From: Daucus carota subsp. sativus
Taxonomy: Eukaryota; Streptophyta; Magnoliopsida; Apiales; Apiaceae
NCBI RefSeq assembly: GCF_001625215.2
Contig: NC_030387.2
Location: forward strand, 24,874,517-24,938,516
Direction of reading: 5' to 3'
Length of the DNA stretch: 64,000 bases
The translations under genes and the position numbers were made by a program. Within the stretch, counting starts at the first letter, position 1. Each line of letters opens with the position of its first letter. The notes under the pieces are model-generated. The model had not been told where the DNA came from and did no database searches. It saw nothing but the letters and a program-made list of their open reading frames with translations. Shown one piece after another: positions 1 through 11,168 of the stretch.

Positions 1-40
1 CATTGAAGCCCCTGGAGTGAAGTATATTAGCAAGTTGTAG
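1..40 (+). CDS. possible 3' end of a gene cut by the window edge
   Basis: From base 2 one frame reads [12 protein letters not shown] and then a TAG stop at 38-40. The text looks like ordinary coding sequence, and what follows is non-coding and T-rich, as a 3' UTR would be. Thirteen codons are too few to name a family, so this is a guess that a plus-strand gene ends here. A chance open stretch is the alternative. Confidence 0.3.
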   Translation, partial: IEAPGVKYISKL

Positions 41-244
41 CATGGGATTAATGTGGCCTTGTAAAGGCAATGGAAAGAATAGAATCCTTTTACTTTGTGT
101 TTGTGCTTCCATTGCTCTTTCTATTCAGCTTATTAGTTTTGTTGCTCCTGATATTTTCTTTTTCAGATTTCAGTTGATTGAATTCATAAGCATTCAGGTT
201 GAACACATTTGAATTCTTGGTATTAGGAAGTGCATATAAAATGG

Positions 245-358
245 TTGAGTTGTCTATAGTGTCACATGATCAGATGTTGATAATAGCAATCAGAACAAAG
301 TTTTGAGTTGTCTATAGTGTCACATGATCAGATGTTGATAATAGCAATCAGAACAAAA
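245..358. repeat. tandem duplication, two copies of about 58 bp
   Basis: The block starting TTGAGTTGTCTATAGTG at 245 is repeated at 303 with almost no change (through ATCAGAACAAA). The near identity suggests a recent local duplication, probably in the 3' flank of the gene that ends at base 40. Confidence 0.9.
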
Positions 359-447
359 TTACAAATACTTGTTTTGTCTGATACTTACATTTAAGAAGTA
401 AGTTAATTAAAGGTTTGTCTCACTTGTTACCAGAGTAATCCTTATGT

Positions 448-663
448 TCCATAATAAGAGTCGTTTTGACTCTTTACACAAAATTTGAGGCGTATAATAA
501 TCACACGCATATTATTTTTAAATTTTCTTTTTCTGAATAAAAATATAGATGTTAAACTTTTATTCAAGAAAAAAAATTAAAAAAGAATATGTAATGATAG
601 TGTATTTTTTACACATCAAATTACGTGTAAAAAATCGAAACGACTCTTATTATGAGTATTATA
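448..663. mobile_element. short MITE with ATAATAAGAGTCGTTT inverted ends
   Basis: ATAATAAGAGTCGTTT at 451-466 recurs inverted at about 637-652, and the interior is AT-rich and partly self-complementary. Related half-copies lie at about 7048-7080 and 10140-10225. The ends resemble worn Stowaway-like elements; the exact termini are uncertain. Confidence 0.65.
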
Positions 664-1764
664 TCACATTGAAATATGAAATTTGTCTCTCTTTTTCCCT
701 TTTTTTTGGTCAAGTTGCCTTAATTAAACCATGACAAAAAATAAAAATTGAGGACCAATTTGAGTCCCAAACATTTTTTCTAAGAAAATGACGTCTGGCT
801 TGTGGATTTGGATGAAAATTGAACCGCTCATACAGCGGGCACCCACCCAATTTCAGGGTCTCAGCTGTCAAAAAGAATGAAATCTTTGTGAAATGAAACA
901 GAGTGGGCGGGAGAATTGGAAGCATGAAAAAGAATAACTTTGACTTTGCAACCAAGCAATGAAATTATGAAGGCCAACAGCCCAGCCCAGAGCATTGGCA
1001 TAATTCCATATTGTTAAAATCTAATTACATGCTTAATTCCGTAATCCGTTTAATTTTAATTATTGAATTACTTTTAAAAAAATAATTAATGTAACTAATC
1101 TTTCTTTAAACTTTATTTAAAAATTTCAGATATAGTTTTTTCTAATAACATTTATCTTCACATAAAATTAAATAAATTCGTTTCACGGCTTCTCCAGGAT
1201 ACAATTTATTTAGCTCAATGTTGAAGAAACTATAGTGCACATTATAAATAAATAAAATCATATTTTACGAAGAAACCTCAGGAAAAAGAGAGAGTTGTTT
1301 CTAAGATAGAAAGAGTATAGTAGTATTATAATATGGCTTTATAGCTTACATCTTCGCCATCACCTAGAAAAAAACACAGCCTACTGCTGCTACTAGGCTT
1401 CTAGACCATCTGATTATGCCTAGTCCAAAGATACTACATTACTACTCCTGATTTGCTTTCATTCCATCATTCTCTTTTACTATTCCACCCCCTAAAGCAA
1501 CCTCCTAACCTATCATCATCACCATATCTTTTACTTCACTCCATCCCCCCCTTCATTCATTTCCCCTGCCTGCTCAAACACACCAAAACTCCAATCCCAC
1601 AAAAAAACATTCCATTCCACCACTCGGATCCCCCCTTATTACGCTTCACCGATTCAATTTATCCCATCCATACACGCTACAATTATTATTATCATTAATT
1701 ATTTTACATATATATTTGCCTTGTGCAACTACATCTACATGATTCATTACATCAGTAAGACCAC
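664..1764. other. intergenic, no gene seen
   Basis: AT-rich sequence without a supported ORF. The part nearest 1764 is the 3' flank (probable 3' UTR) of the minus-strand gene at 1765-3275. The pyrimidine-rich stretch at about 1450-1700 is open on the plus strand only because of its composition. Confidence 0.6.
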
Positions 1765-3275
1765 TCATTCGGGAAGTGTGTCCCATTTTCCCTTGCAGCT
1801 TGCAGCCGCCATCATCATTTTAACCTCGTTACGCCACTGCTGCGCCAATACCGCATTTCTCCGCATTGCGATGACATCTGCAGCCAAAACATCCTCTGCG
1901 AAGCGTGCGCCGTATTTAATATTCATCGCTTCAGCTGCCGAACTCCCTAAATAAATTTACAGGAAATAACAAAATAAGAAAAATAGCTGGATATTCGAAA
2001 TTACACAGTTCCCAATAGTCAAGAAAATCTAGACAGGCTTAGAAAACAGAGCAAAGTGTAAAAGAGAGACAAGTATGTAGGGGGGGGCACAACAGTCAAT
2101 AAAGCACTTAAGAACCCTGTTGGGGTAACCAAGATAATGGATGACAACTGTGAACTCCAAACATCCCCCGAGAAACAGAGATTACCAGGGTCCCACTTAT
2201 TAAGCTTTTTTGCTTCAAAGAAAATACTTTTGTGATTTTAATTTGAATTTTAAATTAAAACTACTGGTAAAAGACTTACCAAATTTAGGCCGAGATTGAA
2301 CCGGGTCAGGACCTCTGCGAGGAAGAAACACGCCGGTCCCAGCACATTTCCTCTTAAAAGCGCCGCACTCGTTGCCGAGACTGTTTTTCCGGCGACCGGG
2401 AAAAAACAAACTGCTGTCAACCCCAACGCCATTTACGTTAAACAGGCCATGTGGGTTCACAGACCTAGCATTTGGCCTACGACAACCAACATTCCCATCA
2501 CCGCCCTTTTGACAGGCTTCTGTCCATTCCCAAATGGAATCACAGTGGCTCTTAAGCTGTAAAACAACAGAAAAGCAAGGCCGTGAATAGCATAGATGGG
2601 ACTAAACATAGAGATATTCGTATGTGCACTTGATATGCTTACATGGTTGTCAACGAAGTAACATTGGTGGGAACTTGAAGAGCGATGGGGAGGGAAGCTA
2701 TTCGCGGTGCGGAGAAGGGCGCTTTGTGTTCTGAGGGCCTGTTGGTTCTTTAACTGGCTATGTGTGTTGACTTGGCCTGCGGCTTCATGGATAAGATCCC
2801 AGGAGTAATCAGTTGAAGAGAACGGACCAGTTGGGGAAGAGGGGCCGTGGAGAGGCCCAGTTGGGCTGCCATTGCTAAAAACCGGACCTAGTACTGACTG
2901 TGGTGAGCTAGACAACCTCCACTTCTTCCCGGCCTGAAACATATCCAACACCCCGTCAAAATAAGAACTAAATGGGAGAGAGAGAGAGGGAGGGGGAGAG
3001 AGAGAGAGAGATACCTGAGAAGCAGTAACAGCGGGATACTGGAGTTTGTTAGAGTCAAGGAGAGTGGAGAGGGCGAACTGGCGAGTTAAGCCGGTGAAGA
3101 AATCGTCCTCCTGGTTGTCGTGTGGAGGGCAAGTAAAGGAGGCAAAGTCGTAGGGAAACTCAGTTGGGAGCTGGTGATTGTCTGAAGCTTGCAGACTCTG
3201 GTTGTGGTTGTGGTCGGTGAGCAACTCCGAAGGTAGTAGCGGATATCCTGCTTGGTGATAACTATTTTTCTCCAT
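1765..3275 (-). CDS. plant-specific protein of unknown function, GTGVFLPRR family
   Basis: Four coding exons on the minus strand: 3275-3015, 2933-2643, 2556-2280 and 1946-1765. Together they give 336 residues, all junctions GT-AG and in frame. Visible features: an N-terminal GYPLLPSELL motif, the block FFTGLTRQFALSTLL near residue 65, a Ser/Pro/Gly-rich stretch (SSSPQSVLGPVF) running to DYSWDLIHEAAGQV near residue 145, the hallmark GTGVFLPRR at about 257-265, and a C-terminal basic segment IAMRRNAVLAQQWRN. I recognise this combination as an uncharacterised plant family that includes, from memory, Arabidopsis At3g54000; the accession is unchecked. No signal peptide, membrane segment or known enzyme motif is visible, and no biochemical role is claimed. 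The start at 3275 was chosen because it is the first ATG ahead of the conserved N-terminus and follows a CT-rich leader. It stands alone, with transposons upstream. Confidence 0.85.
2975..3011. repeat. (GA)n microsatellite in an intron
   Basis: An imperfect GA run lies directly inside the donor of intron 1 of the minus-strand gene; on the coding strand it is a CT run 3 bases after the splice site. Confidence 0.85.
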
Positions 3276-3512
3276 TTTTTTATAGCTTTTGTTTGAAAAA
3301 CAAGACAGGGAGAAGGGGGAGATTTGAAAAATTGGAGAGAGAGTGTGTAATGGGAGGAGAAGAAGATGGAGTGACTGTCTGTTTGCTACTGGGTGATGAT
3401 GGTTTAATAAAGTCCTCCCCATACTGCGTTTTGCGGGTCCCACGGAGCAGAGGAAGAAAATTTCTCACAAGAGTGGATAATGTTCAACTGCCTTGATTTG
3501 ATTTTTATCGTC

Positions 3513-4676
3513 GGGTTAATTGTCAAATTCAATCAAAATTGACAAAAAATACTCTTTCCTCTCATATTAGTTGTCATTTTTCCATTTTTGTTGGTCAAAT
3601 TGACTATATTTTGATCAAAGATTATAAGTCACTTGCTCATTATTTTAAAAAAACTGATAATTACATCTTAAAGTAGATTAAAAGTTATTTTCGATAACAT
3701 ATTTTTTTTATTTTGTCAATTGATAAAATATTATTATATTTCAATCAAATTTTAGTCAATTTGACCGGCACAAACCCAATGTGACAACTAAAATGGAACG
3801 GAGAGAGCATTAATTTTATCACCGACCTTCGCGGGATCACTTGATTCACTAAATTGATTTGACGGTATAAAAACATCGTTGCCGTTAACTAACGAAATCA
3901 TAGACGGAGTCTCGGCTGAGCAGTATAAATGACAAAAAATGACTAACGGAGCGAACATGGAAAAATATTTGTATTTTTTTCCCAAAACAAATATATTTAT
4001 CTTAATATGTATTTGAAAATTAATGAGAAAGATACAACAAAATATTTCAATACTTGAACAAGAGATTAAAATTTCACATCCGATAAAGTTCAAACATAAT
4101 TAATACGAGAAATAAATTATCTTAACTATATAGTTAAGCCATGTAAATTATCCACAAAATAAATTATCCAGGAGTAGTTAAGTAATTATCCACCAAAATT
4201 TGTTTTGGATGATTTATTTTGGATAAATATTGAACAAGAGGAATATTTTAACTACATAGTTAAGCTAAGCAAATTATCCAGAAAATAATTTATCCAAAAT
4301 AATTTTAGTCTCTTGTTTAGGTATTGAAAAATTTTGTTGCGCTCCTTTCATTTATTTCCTAATATATAATTAAGATAAATATACTGGTTTTGGGGAAAAG
4401 ATACAAATATTTGTCCATGTCCTTGTTTAGTACTTACAAACATCCCATAAAAAATAACAAATAATTGGCTATTTGCCATCTATTCCGTCGCTCTGGCAAT
4501 CATTTTTTGGCATCTATTCTGCTGTCACTCCGTATATGATATTGTTAGTTAAGTTAACGACAATGATGTTTTTGACACTATCAAATTAGTTCGGTGAGCC
4601 AAGTGAGATCCCGTGAAAATCAGTGATGAATTTGATATCATTTGTCGACATGAGTAATGAGTTTGATAATTAACCC
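3513..4676. mobile_element. large fold-back element, interrupted by a Stowaway MITE
   Basis: GGGTTAATTGTCAAATTC at 3513 matches inverted AATTATCAAAC text ending at 4676. The arms continue as an imperfect inverted repeat: 3811-4085 pairs with the reverse complement of about 4305-4640, including CGGGATCTCAC/CGGGATCAC, GTTAACT and CAAATATTTGTAT blocks. The 3550-3809 MITE splits the left arm and so arrived later. No transposase ORF and no clear target duplication were found, so this is a non-autonomous element of uncertain class; a Mutator-like fold-back is possible. Confidence 0.7.
3550..3809. mobile_element. Stowaway-like MITE (Tc1/mariner)
   Basis: It begins TACTCTTTCCTCTCATATT and ends with the inverse, GGAACGGAGAGAGCA, a worn form of the CTCCCTCCGTCCC Stowaway terminus. 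The internal ATTAGTTGTCATTTT and GTGACAACTAAAAT also pair. About 260 bp, nested in the left arm of the fold-back element. Confidence 0.8.
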
Positions 4677-5111
4677 TTTTAACATTATGCTTAAGTTGTT
4701 TCACTTAATTCAACGTATTCAACTAACATTTTAATATTCGTGTTACCCTTCTTCCTCTCTCTCTATTTTTGAAGTAGCTATCTTCTTGATTGAGGGGTTT
4801 TTATCGATTTTCACCTGTAGGGAGCCCTAAACTCTTTTGTTTATTTTATCTTTTTATTTTTTTTCAATAAACTCCCTCGTTGAGGAATCATTTGTCTCAT
4901 TTGGTTTGTTTTTTTATCTACATGCGATGAAGTTGATATCTTTTGTCGACTTAAGTTTTCACATAATTTTTCCTCACTATTTGGGACACAATTAATATTA
5001 TTATAAAATATATAAATCAATTTTTTTGATATTAAATATATTTTTCAAAAAAATCTTATGAGTAAATTGTAAAATTATACCTTTAAACGCGTCACGTCGC
5101 CTTTCAACATA

Positions 5112-5421
5112 TACTCCCTCCGTCCCGGTCATTTGTATACAAATGGCTGTGACACAGAAATCAAGAAAATTGTAAAAAATTAGTAAAGTTAGGTGAAAAA
5201 TGAGCATAGTGATGGGACCCATTATATTTAATAATAGATTTGAAATAGTTGAGGAAAATAATGAGTGTAATAATGTTGATATTATTATAGAATGGAGATA
5301 GTGGAATAAAATAGTTGGTATAATGTTATTTTATATTATAAAAATTTACTATTTTTGATATGTATACAACTGATGTGACGTAAAAAAAATTATATACAAA
5401 TAAATGGGACAGAAAGAGGTA
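5112..5421. mobile_element. Stowaway MITE
   Basis: TA-flanked element starting CTCCCTCCGTCCCGGTC and ending in the diverged inverse GGGACAGAAAGAGG; TTTGTATACAAATG near the left end pairs with ATATACAAATAAATG at the right. About 310 bp with no ORF. Confidence 0.85.
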
Positions 5422-7089
5422 ATATGGCAGTATAATTCAGGGGTGTGACTTTGTGCGGAAGTGATGAATTAACCAACCGGGTAGTAAAGAGAGGTAAGGA
5501 GAAGATGGTGTACAGAATCTGAATCTCTGTTGTAGCAGACAGCATCACAAGTGACTGCAAACGCCGCACGCTTTTACGATTTACTCGCCATCCCTGTCCT
5601 TTTGTAGAGACTACTCTACACCCACTAATCCTTTTTCTTTGTCCTTATCTCTTTTTTACTTCAAACGGCGGTTATTTTAATTTTATTTTCCTATCAAAAT
5701 CTACCGCCACTCCTTGACTGATCTGGATTGGATAGAGTCCCGACCTTACATTTCTTTTGGCAAATAAGTGCTCGAGTGTAATATGCATCCTCAACGGGAT
5801 AATTTAATTAAATGACGCTTGCATGGCATTAAACTGTATTGTCTATGTCATATTCATTTCTAAGTATAATTTATTTTTGAAACGACTCATTCAATCACAA
5901 AAATAGTAAAATTTTATAATATAAATTTCATTATTATTTTTAGTTATGTTCACTTCAAACATCACATATTAGTTGTTTCTATCACTTTACCTATTTTTCT
6001 ATTTAATAACATTTTTTTTTCTGAATTTGGATGCCCACTCCGTATATATACTACGCCATGAGACGAATGAGTAATTAATTATTTATCTTTACCAAGAAAA
6101 CCAGTTAAAATTTATTTTATTACATTATATGTAAGATTTAGCTAAGTTGTAAAAAATGTAATCCACACATAATTGATAAAGACATTAATTTAGAATCAAC
6201 AAAACAATTAATTAAATAATTAATCAGATAATCATAAATTTAATCAATTTAGTTATTCAACAATCAATAACCAGAAATTGTCAAATTGGTCGAGAAATTA
6301 ATCCCGAACTTTTAGTTCGTAAAATATTTACGTGTGTATATAACCGGATTAGATAATTATGATCAACATGTGGAATATCTGTATTGATAAGAAATTATCT
6401 CCATAATACATAATAAAATATCTTTCAACTTTAAGCGTAAATATCACTTCATCAATAACATTTTTTAATTTTAACAAGTATTAAAATTGTTATTCCACAA
6501 ATTAGTTATATTGCAGATAATAGTGTCTTCTGATTTATAAGTAATTGTTTGACACTTTAATTACAATGTTTGTATAATAGAACATAATTTGCAGTTTGTC
6601 GAATGTTGATAAATATCATAAAACAAAAAAAAAGTTAAATTTAAATAAATAAATTATATTTTATTCAATTCTATACATTAATATTCCAATATTTTTATGC
6701 ACTTCGAAGTCAACCCTAAATATTCATCCCATCCCCTTTTATTTATATGTTCATGGTCCATATTTTTTGACGGTCAATAGTGCTTGCACGATTAACTACT
6801 CCGTATTTTACCACCATTCGACGGTAAAGTTATCAATTGTGTTTAAAATTTTACTTTTTAATTCGCATAGAAAAGGTTATTGAAGAATATAGGTTTTTTT
6901 GAAATAAAAAAGAATATAGTTTTTTTTTTGATAAATAAAAAAGAATATAGTTTTTAATCCTAGTTTCGATAATTGAGAAACAGTGTCTCGACTCCCTACC
7001 ATTAATAACCGAGAATCACTTTATTTTATACTTACTACTCTTTATCTTTATGTTTTATAATAAGAGTCGTTTTGCCTTTTTATACTTAA
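5422..7089. other. intergenic, mostly featureless
   Basis: About 5430-5760 is less AT-biased and may be old unique sequence, but no ORF or splice pattern supports a gene. The rest is AT-rich, with a half-copy of the 448-663 MITE at about 7048-7080. Confidence 0.5.
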
Positions 7090-8425
7090 CTAGTTGAGAA
7101 TCCGCGCGTTGCGGCGGTCTATAAAAATTATATTAATGATCCAATATTAATATTTGTAGAATAAAATGATTTTATGACTGTCTATAAAAAGTATATTAAT
7201 GTTTCAAGTTAATATTTGTAGGATAAAATAAATTTATATTATAAAAATCTTGATGTAATACAAATACTAATATATAAAATTGCAAAATTGGACTATAATT
7301 CATGGTGAAAAAATAAAAATAAATTTATACACGTAATTGACAATTTAAAGCATGCCGAATCTTAATTTTATTTGTTTTTTTAGAAAAGTAATCATATTCT
7401 TACATTGTCACCTTCCTCCAATTTTTTTAGATTGATTGTGCACAAAAACATTTAACTTAAATATAACTACCCTCTTAAAAGTTGCTTGAACGGAGCAAAC
7501 AGATAATGCATGAATAATTTTTTCATGTATACAAAGTAAATAATATAAAAATTAACAACAACAAACATGTCCGATGAACAAAACAAATATTATAAAAGAA
7601 TAACCAACAAACATACATCATTAATAGTTAATTTATTGACATCAACCATCAATATCCTGTCAAGATTATATTCTTCTCCCGTGTTTGGATTTGTCGCCTC
7701 CAATATAACGGTCTATAACTACATTTGCTTGCAACAACCTTTACTGTAACAGCCTTCACTTATCGTTGCAGAAGAACGACACCTCCGAGTTAAAAATCGA
7801 GCAAGAGAAAGTTATTTCTAATTTTTGATATTTTTCATCCAAAAATTTCAAAAAATTAAAAAATATAACGGAGCGATGTGAGAGGCGCCACATACACGCC
7901 CCTCGCTTCTCCTTTAAAAATCGAGTCAGAGAACTATCAGGTAGGTTTGTGGTATTGAGAGAGGAGGTTGTGTTTAGATGATCCAAAATCCTACGATCTA
8001 TACGGGTATTTATAGGTGGAGAGAGACTTGTTTGCTACTCTTTCCCATAATTAAATAATCTGAACAAAATCAGATTAAAATTGATTTTAAAGCTACTATA
8101 TTCCATAAATAATCTGTCTTTCCCATAGTTGAATAATCTGAAACAAAATCAGATTAAAATTTTCAAGCTACTATATTCCATAAATAATCTGAAACAAAAT
8201 CAGATTCTGAAACTTGCTTCTAATATACCCGAAACTAAAAAAAGTAGTTCTAATTTTTGATATTTTTCATCCAAAAATTTCAGAAAATTAATATACCCGA
8301 AACTAAAAAAAGTAGTTCTAATTTTTGATATTTTTCATCCAAAAATTTCAGAAAATTAAAAAAATAAAACGGAGCGATGTGAGAGGCGCCACCTACACGC
8401 CCCTCGCTTCTCCTTTATATAAGTA
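7090..8425 (-). mobile_element. Helitron-like element, minus orientation
   Basis: Read on the minus strand the element ends with a short GC hairpin (CCGC, GCAAC, GCGG region at about 7099-7116) followed by CTAG and T at 7093-7089, the 3' terminus expected of a Helitron (hairpin, then CTRR, inserted before T). The 5' side is near 8425, where the minus strand reads AAAGGAGAAGCGAGGGGCG. That 5' block occurs twice, at about 7865-7915 and 8365-8418, so the element carries an internal duplication or two stacked copies. No Rep/helicase ORF: non-autonomous. The exact 5' end is not fixed. Confidence 0.55.
8222..8357. repeat. tandem duplication, two 68-bp copies
   Basis: AATATACCCGAAACTAAA starts at 8222 and again at 8290, and the two units are near identical through CATCCAAAAATTTCAG. 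A third partial copy of the second half lies at about 7815-7860. Confidence 0.9.
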
Positions 8426-8431
8426 TATTGA

Positions 8432-8461
8432 CTAGCTTTTTTACCCGTGCAAAGCACGGGC
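8432..8461 (-). mobile_element. second Helitron 3' terminus
   Basis: On the minus strand the text reads CCCGTGCTTTGCACGGG, then TAAAAAAG and CTAG followed by T: a perfect 7-bp-stem hairpin about 8 bases before CTRR, the classic Helitron 3' end. The rest of the element would extend to higher coordinates; its 5' end was not found. Confidence 0.6.
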
Positions 8462-8981
8462 TGTTTTAAATTATTTTTTAATATATATTAATCTTTTTTA
8501 AATTGAGATTATTTATATTATAAAAGTAATTTAGATTGTATATTTATTTATATTTTAAGTCATATTATATGATGTCTATATGTACACATATCCTCGCTAT
8601 TATGATATTTATTAAAAATATGAATATAAAAAATATACATTATTTAAAATTTTATTATAGAATTAAATTACTACCCACTTAAAATTATTTGAAATTTAAT
8701 AAAAAAAAAAAGAGATTCTTGCTGAATTAGAGTCTCTGTCATATAGTTATATATTATATTTTTAATTATTCTAATATATATATATATATATATTTATAAT
8801 ATTTTTAAATCATAATAATTAAATATTTTAAAAATCGGTCGATCGACTGATTAATCGATAATCAAACGGATTTTTAATCTGATTCAGTAAAATTCGGTTA
8901 AATCGATGATTATTAAATTAATTCCAAATAATGATCATGTTAATATTTATGGTGAGTAAGGACAAATTAGTCTCTTTGAAT

Positions 8982-9211
8982 TACTCCCTCTGTCCCTCTC
9001 ATTTCTTTACAGTTTTTTTACACTGCTCGACACGCATTTTAAGACGCATATAAAATATAGTTCTATGACTTATTTTTGTAATTTTTTAAATTTTTATTCA
9101 GAAGAAAAAAAAGTTCAAAATAATTTATCGAACTACGTTTTACGAGAGTATTAGAATGCGTGCCAAGCCCCCGTCCCCCAATGTAAATAAATGAGGGTGA
9201 CGGAGGGAGTA
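8982..9211. mobile_element. Stowaway MITE
   Basis: TA-flanked, starting CTCCCTCTGTCCCTCTCATTT and ending in its inverse, AAATGAGGGTGACGGAGGGAG. About 230 bp. Confidence 0.92.
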
Positions 9212-9692
9212 AATTACTTATTATTGTTGTATTAGATATATAATAGAATTTGGCAAAATTCAGTTAAAATCGATGGCTAATTGGACAAAATTTGGATTAA
9301 TTGGTTGAAAATCAGGCCAAATATTTATTATTTTACATATATAAAATAAATTTAATTCTGAATAATGATCCAATTAATCATTTTAATTAATCGCCGATTT
9401 TCTGATTCAGTGTTTTTATAACACTGTATATTTATTTATTTATTATTAAATCATAAATATTTATTTATTTATTAAATCATAATTATATATATAATATACA
9501 TCATATAATATACATATTTGCATCGGAGTTTTGATTATAAACTTATTAATGTATATTAATGAATAGAGATTAATGCATAATAAATAAGTTAATATTAAAA
9601 GTCCATAATAACCTTTATATATATTAACACATGTATAGTGAGCAAGGTTAGTTTAGTCTTCGAATTAAATTACTCGCAGTTGCTCTATTAGA

Positions 9693-9929
9693 TACTCCCT
9701 CCGTCCCGCCAGGAAGTTTACGTACACTGTTTGCACGCATTATGAGACTCTCGTAAAGTATAGTTCGATAATGTATTTTAAATTTTTTCTTTTTTCAATA
9801 AAAGTTTAAATTTCAAACTTTTTTTCAGGATTTTTTTCTAAGAAAATAATATAATATAAGTATATTTTATAAGAGTCTTAAAATACGTGTCAAGATGTAA
9901 CATAAAGAACCTGATGGACGGAGGGAGTA
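9693..9929. mobile_element. Stowaway MITE
   Basis: TA-flanked element starting CTCCCTCCGTCCCGCCAGG and ending CTGATGGACGGAGGGAG. It shares interior text with the 8982-9211 copy (GCACGCATT, ATTTTTTCT runs). About 237 bp. Confidence 0.92.
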
Positions 9930-10466
9930 TATAATAGATAATAGATGTGTAAATATGAAGTAAATATGAAGTAATTTAATGTATATTAATGATTAGACAT
10001 TAATGTCTAATAAATATGTTGATGTTAAAAGTCAATAACGACCTCTCTATATAAAAATATGCATTTTGAATAAAGGGTAATTTAGTCATATTGAATTAAA
10101 TTGATCAAAGTTGTTCTATTAAATGTATAATAGATTTGAAAAGTTTTAAAAATAATATGTAGAAATATATTTTTTTTACACCTCAAATTAGGTGAAAAAA
10201 ATTAAAACGACTCTTATTATGAGACTCAAGGAGTATATATATAAGTGATTGATTATTCACCAGATCTGAGAGTGACCCCGTACAACTGTAGAAGAAGAAA
10301 ACTTATAAGAGTACTGGGGTATCAGTGTCCTGTCTTTTCCTACTATCTACTCCATTTTTTATTGTACTCCTGTTTGTTTTTCCCGCCGAGCAGACATGTC
10401 ACTTTCGATTCTCGTCTTTCTAAATTTCAACTCAAAATCTACAGTGTCCATACTTTTGCATGTATC

Positions 10467-10520
10467 GACTACAGAATACATCCGTCAAAAAAAAAAAAAA
10501 AAAAAAGACTACAGAATACA
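10467..10520 (+). mobile_element. tiny poly(A) retro-insertion with 14-bp target duplication
   Basis: GACTACAGAATACA at 10467-10480 is repeated exactly at 10507-10520. Between the copies lies TCCGTC followed by 20 A. A poly(A) tail flanked by an exact 14-bp duplication is the mark of LINE-machinery insertion, here truncated to six non-A bases. Confidence 0.8.
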
Positions 10521-10566
10521 CTTTCGGTATAACTATCGTTCATTTTATAATAATATAAAAATTATT

Positions 10567-10778
10567 AAAGCATCTTCAACGACATTAGTTATAATCGTTG
10601 GCTAAATAAGACCTGTAATATATTATGTAAAACCTGTTAAACCTGTAAGAAATTTTGCTTCAGTGGTATTGGCTATATTGGTTTGCTATAATTTAAAAAT
10701 AGTATGTTATTAATATTTTAGATTGTTAAAATAGAATATATCAATTCATATGGTAATAAATGATGTGCAATCTTTCTA
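10567..10778. mobile_element. AGCATCTTCAACG-type MITE
   Basis: Begins AGCATCTTCAACGACATT and contains TTGGCTATA and a stretch at 10657-10775 that matches the reverse complement of 35160-35280 (TAATAAATGATGTGCAATCTT shared). The right terminus is not sharp; a lone Stowaway-type end, GGGACGGAGGGAGTA, lies at 10801-10815. Confidence 0.7.
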
Positions 10779-10912
10779 CACATTAATTTATATAACATTG
10801 GGACGGAGGGAGTATTTATTTAGAATAATAATGCACGAGAAAGTAATGTTGATTTATAATTAATATTATATAATAATTAATTTATCTATAATAATAATTT
10901 ATATAATAGCGA

Positions 10913-11168
10913 CTCCTTCGCTTCAAAATACAATACGGACCCTCTATTTTTATTATTTGACGCTTTAACTTTTGACACATAGTTTATGTCTTTTGACCGG
11001 GTAATTAAAAATATTGTTTTTTAAATTATTTTTTTTCTGAATAAAATTATATAATCAAAATTTTATTTCACAAAAAAATTTAATCAAAAATAATAATTTT
11101 TATTATTCGGTCAAAACATTTAAAAATATGCTAAAAATCAAAGCGCCAAATAATAAAGAACGGTACAT
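10913..11168. mobile_element. diverged Stowaway-like MITE
   Basis: The left end GACTCCTTCGCTTCAAAATAC and TATTATTTGACGCTTTAA pair inverted with TTAAAAATATGC and CAAAGCGCCAAATAATA near 11130-11160. The interior is A/T-rich and self-complementary. Termini are approximate. Confidence 0.55.

Noticed and set aside
1453..1698. Pyrimidine-rich open frame
   Set aside because: It lies in the 3' flank of the minus-strand gene and is open because of C/T-rich composition.
2296..2562. Plus-strand open frame across exon 3 of the GTGVFLPRR-family gene
   Set aside because: Antisense shadow of a coding exon.
7756..7986. Minus-strand open frame in the Helitron-like element
   Set aside because: No domain, and it spans the duplicated 5' block of the element.
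10245..10605. Open frames around the poly(A) insertion
   Set aside because: They run through the A-run (poly-Lys) and have no homology that I recognise.
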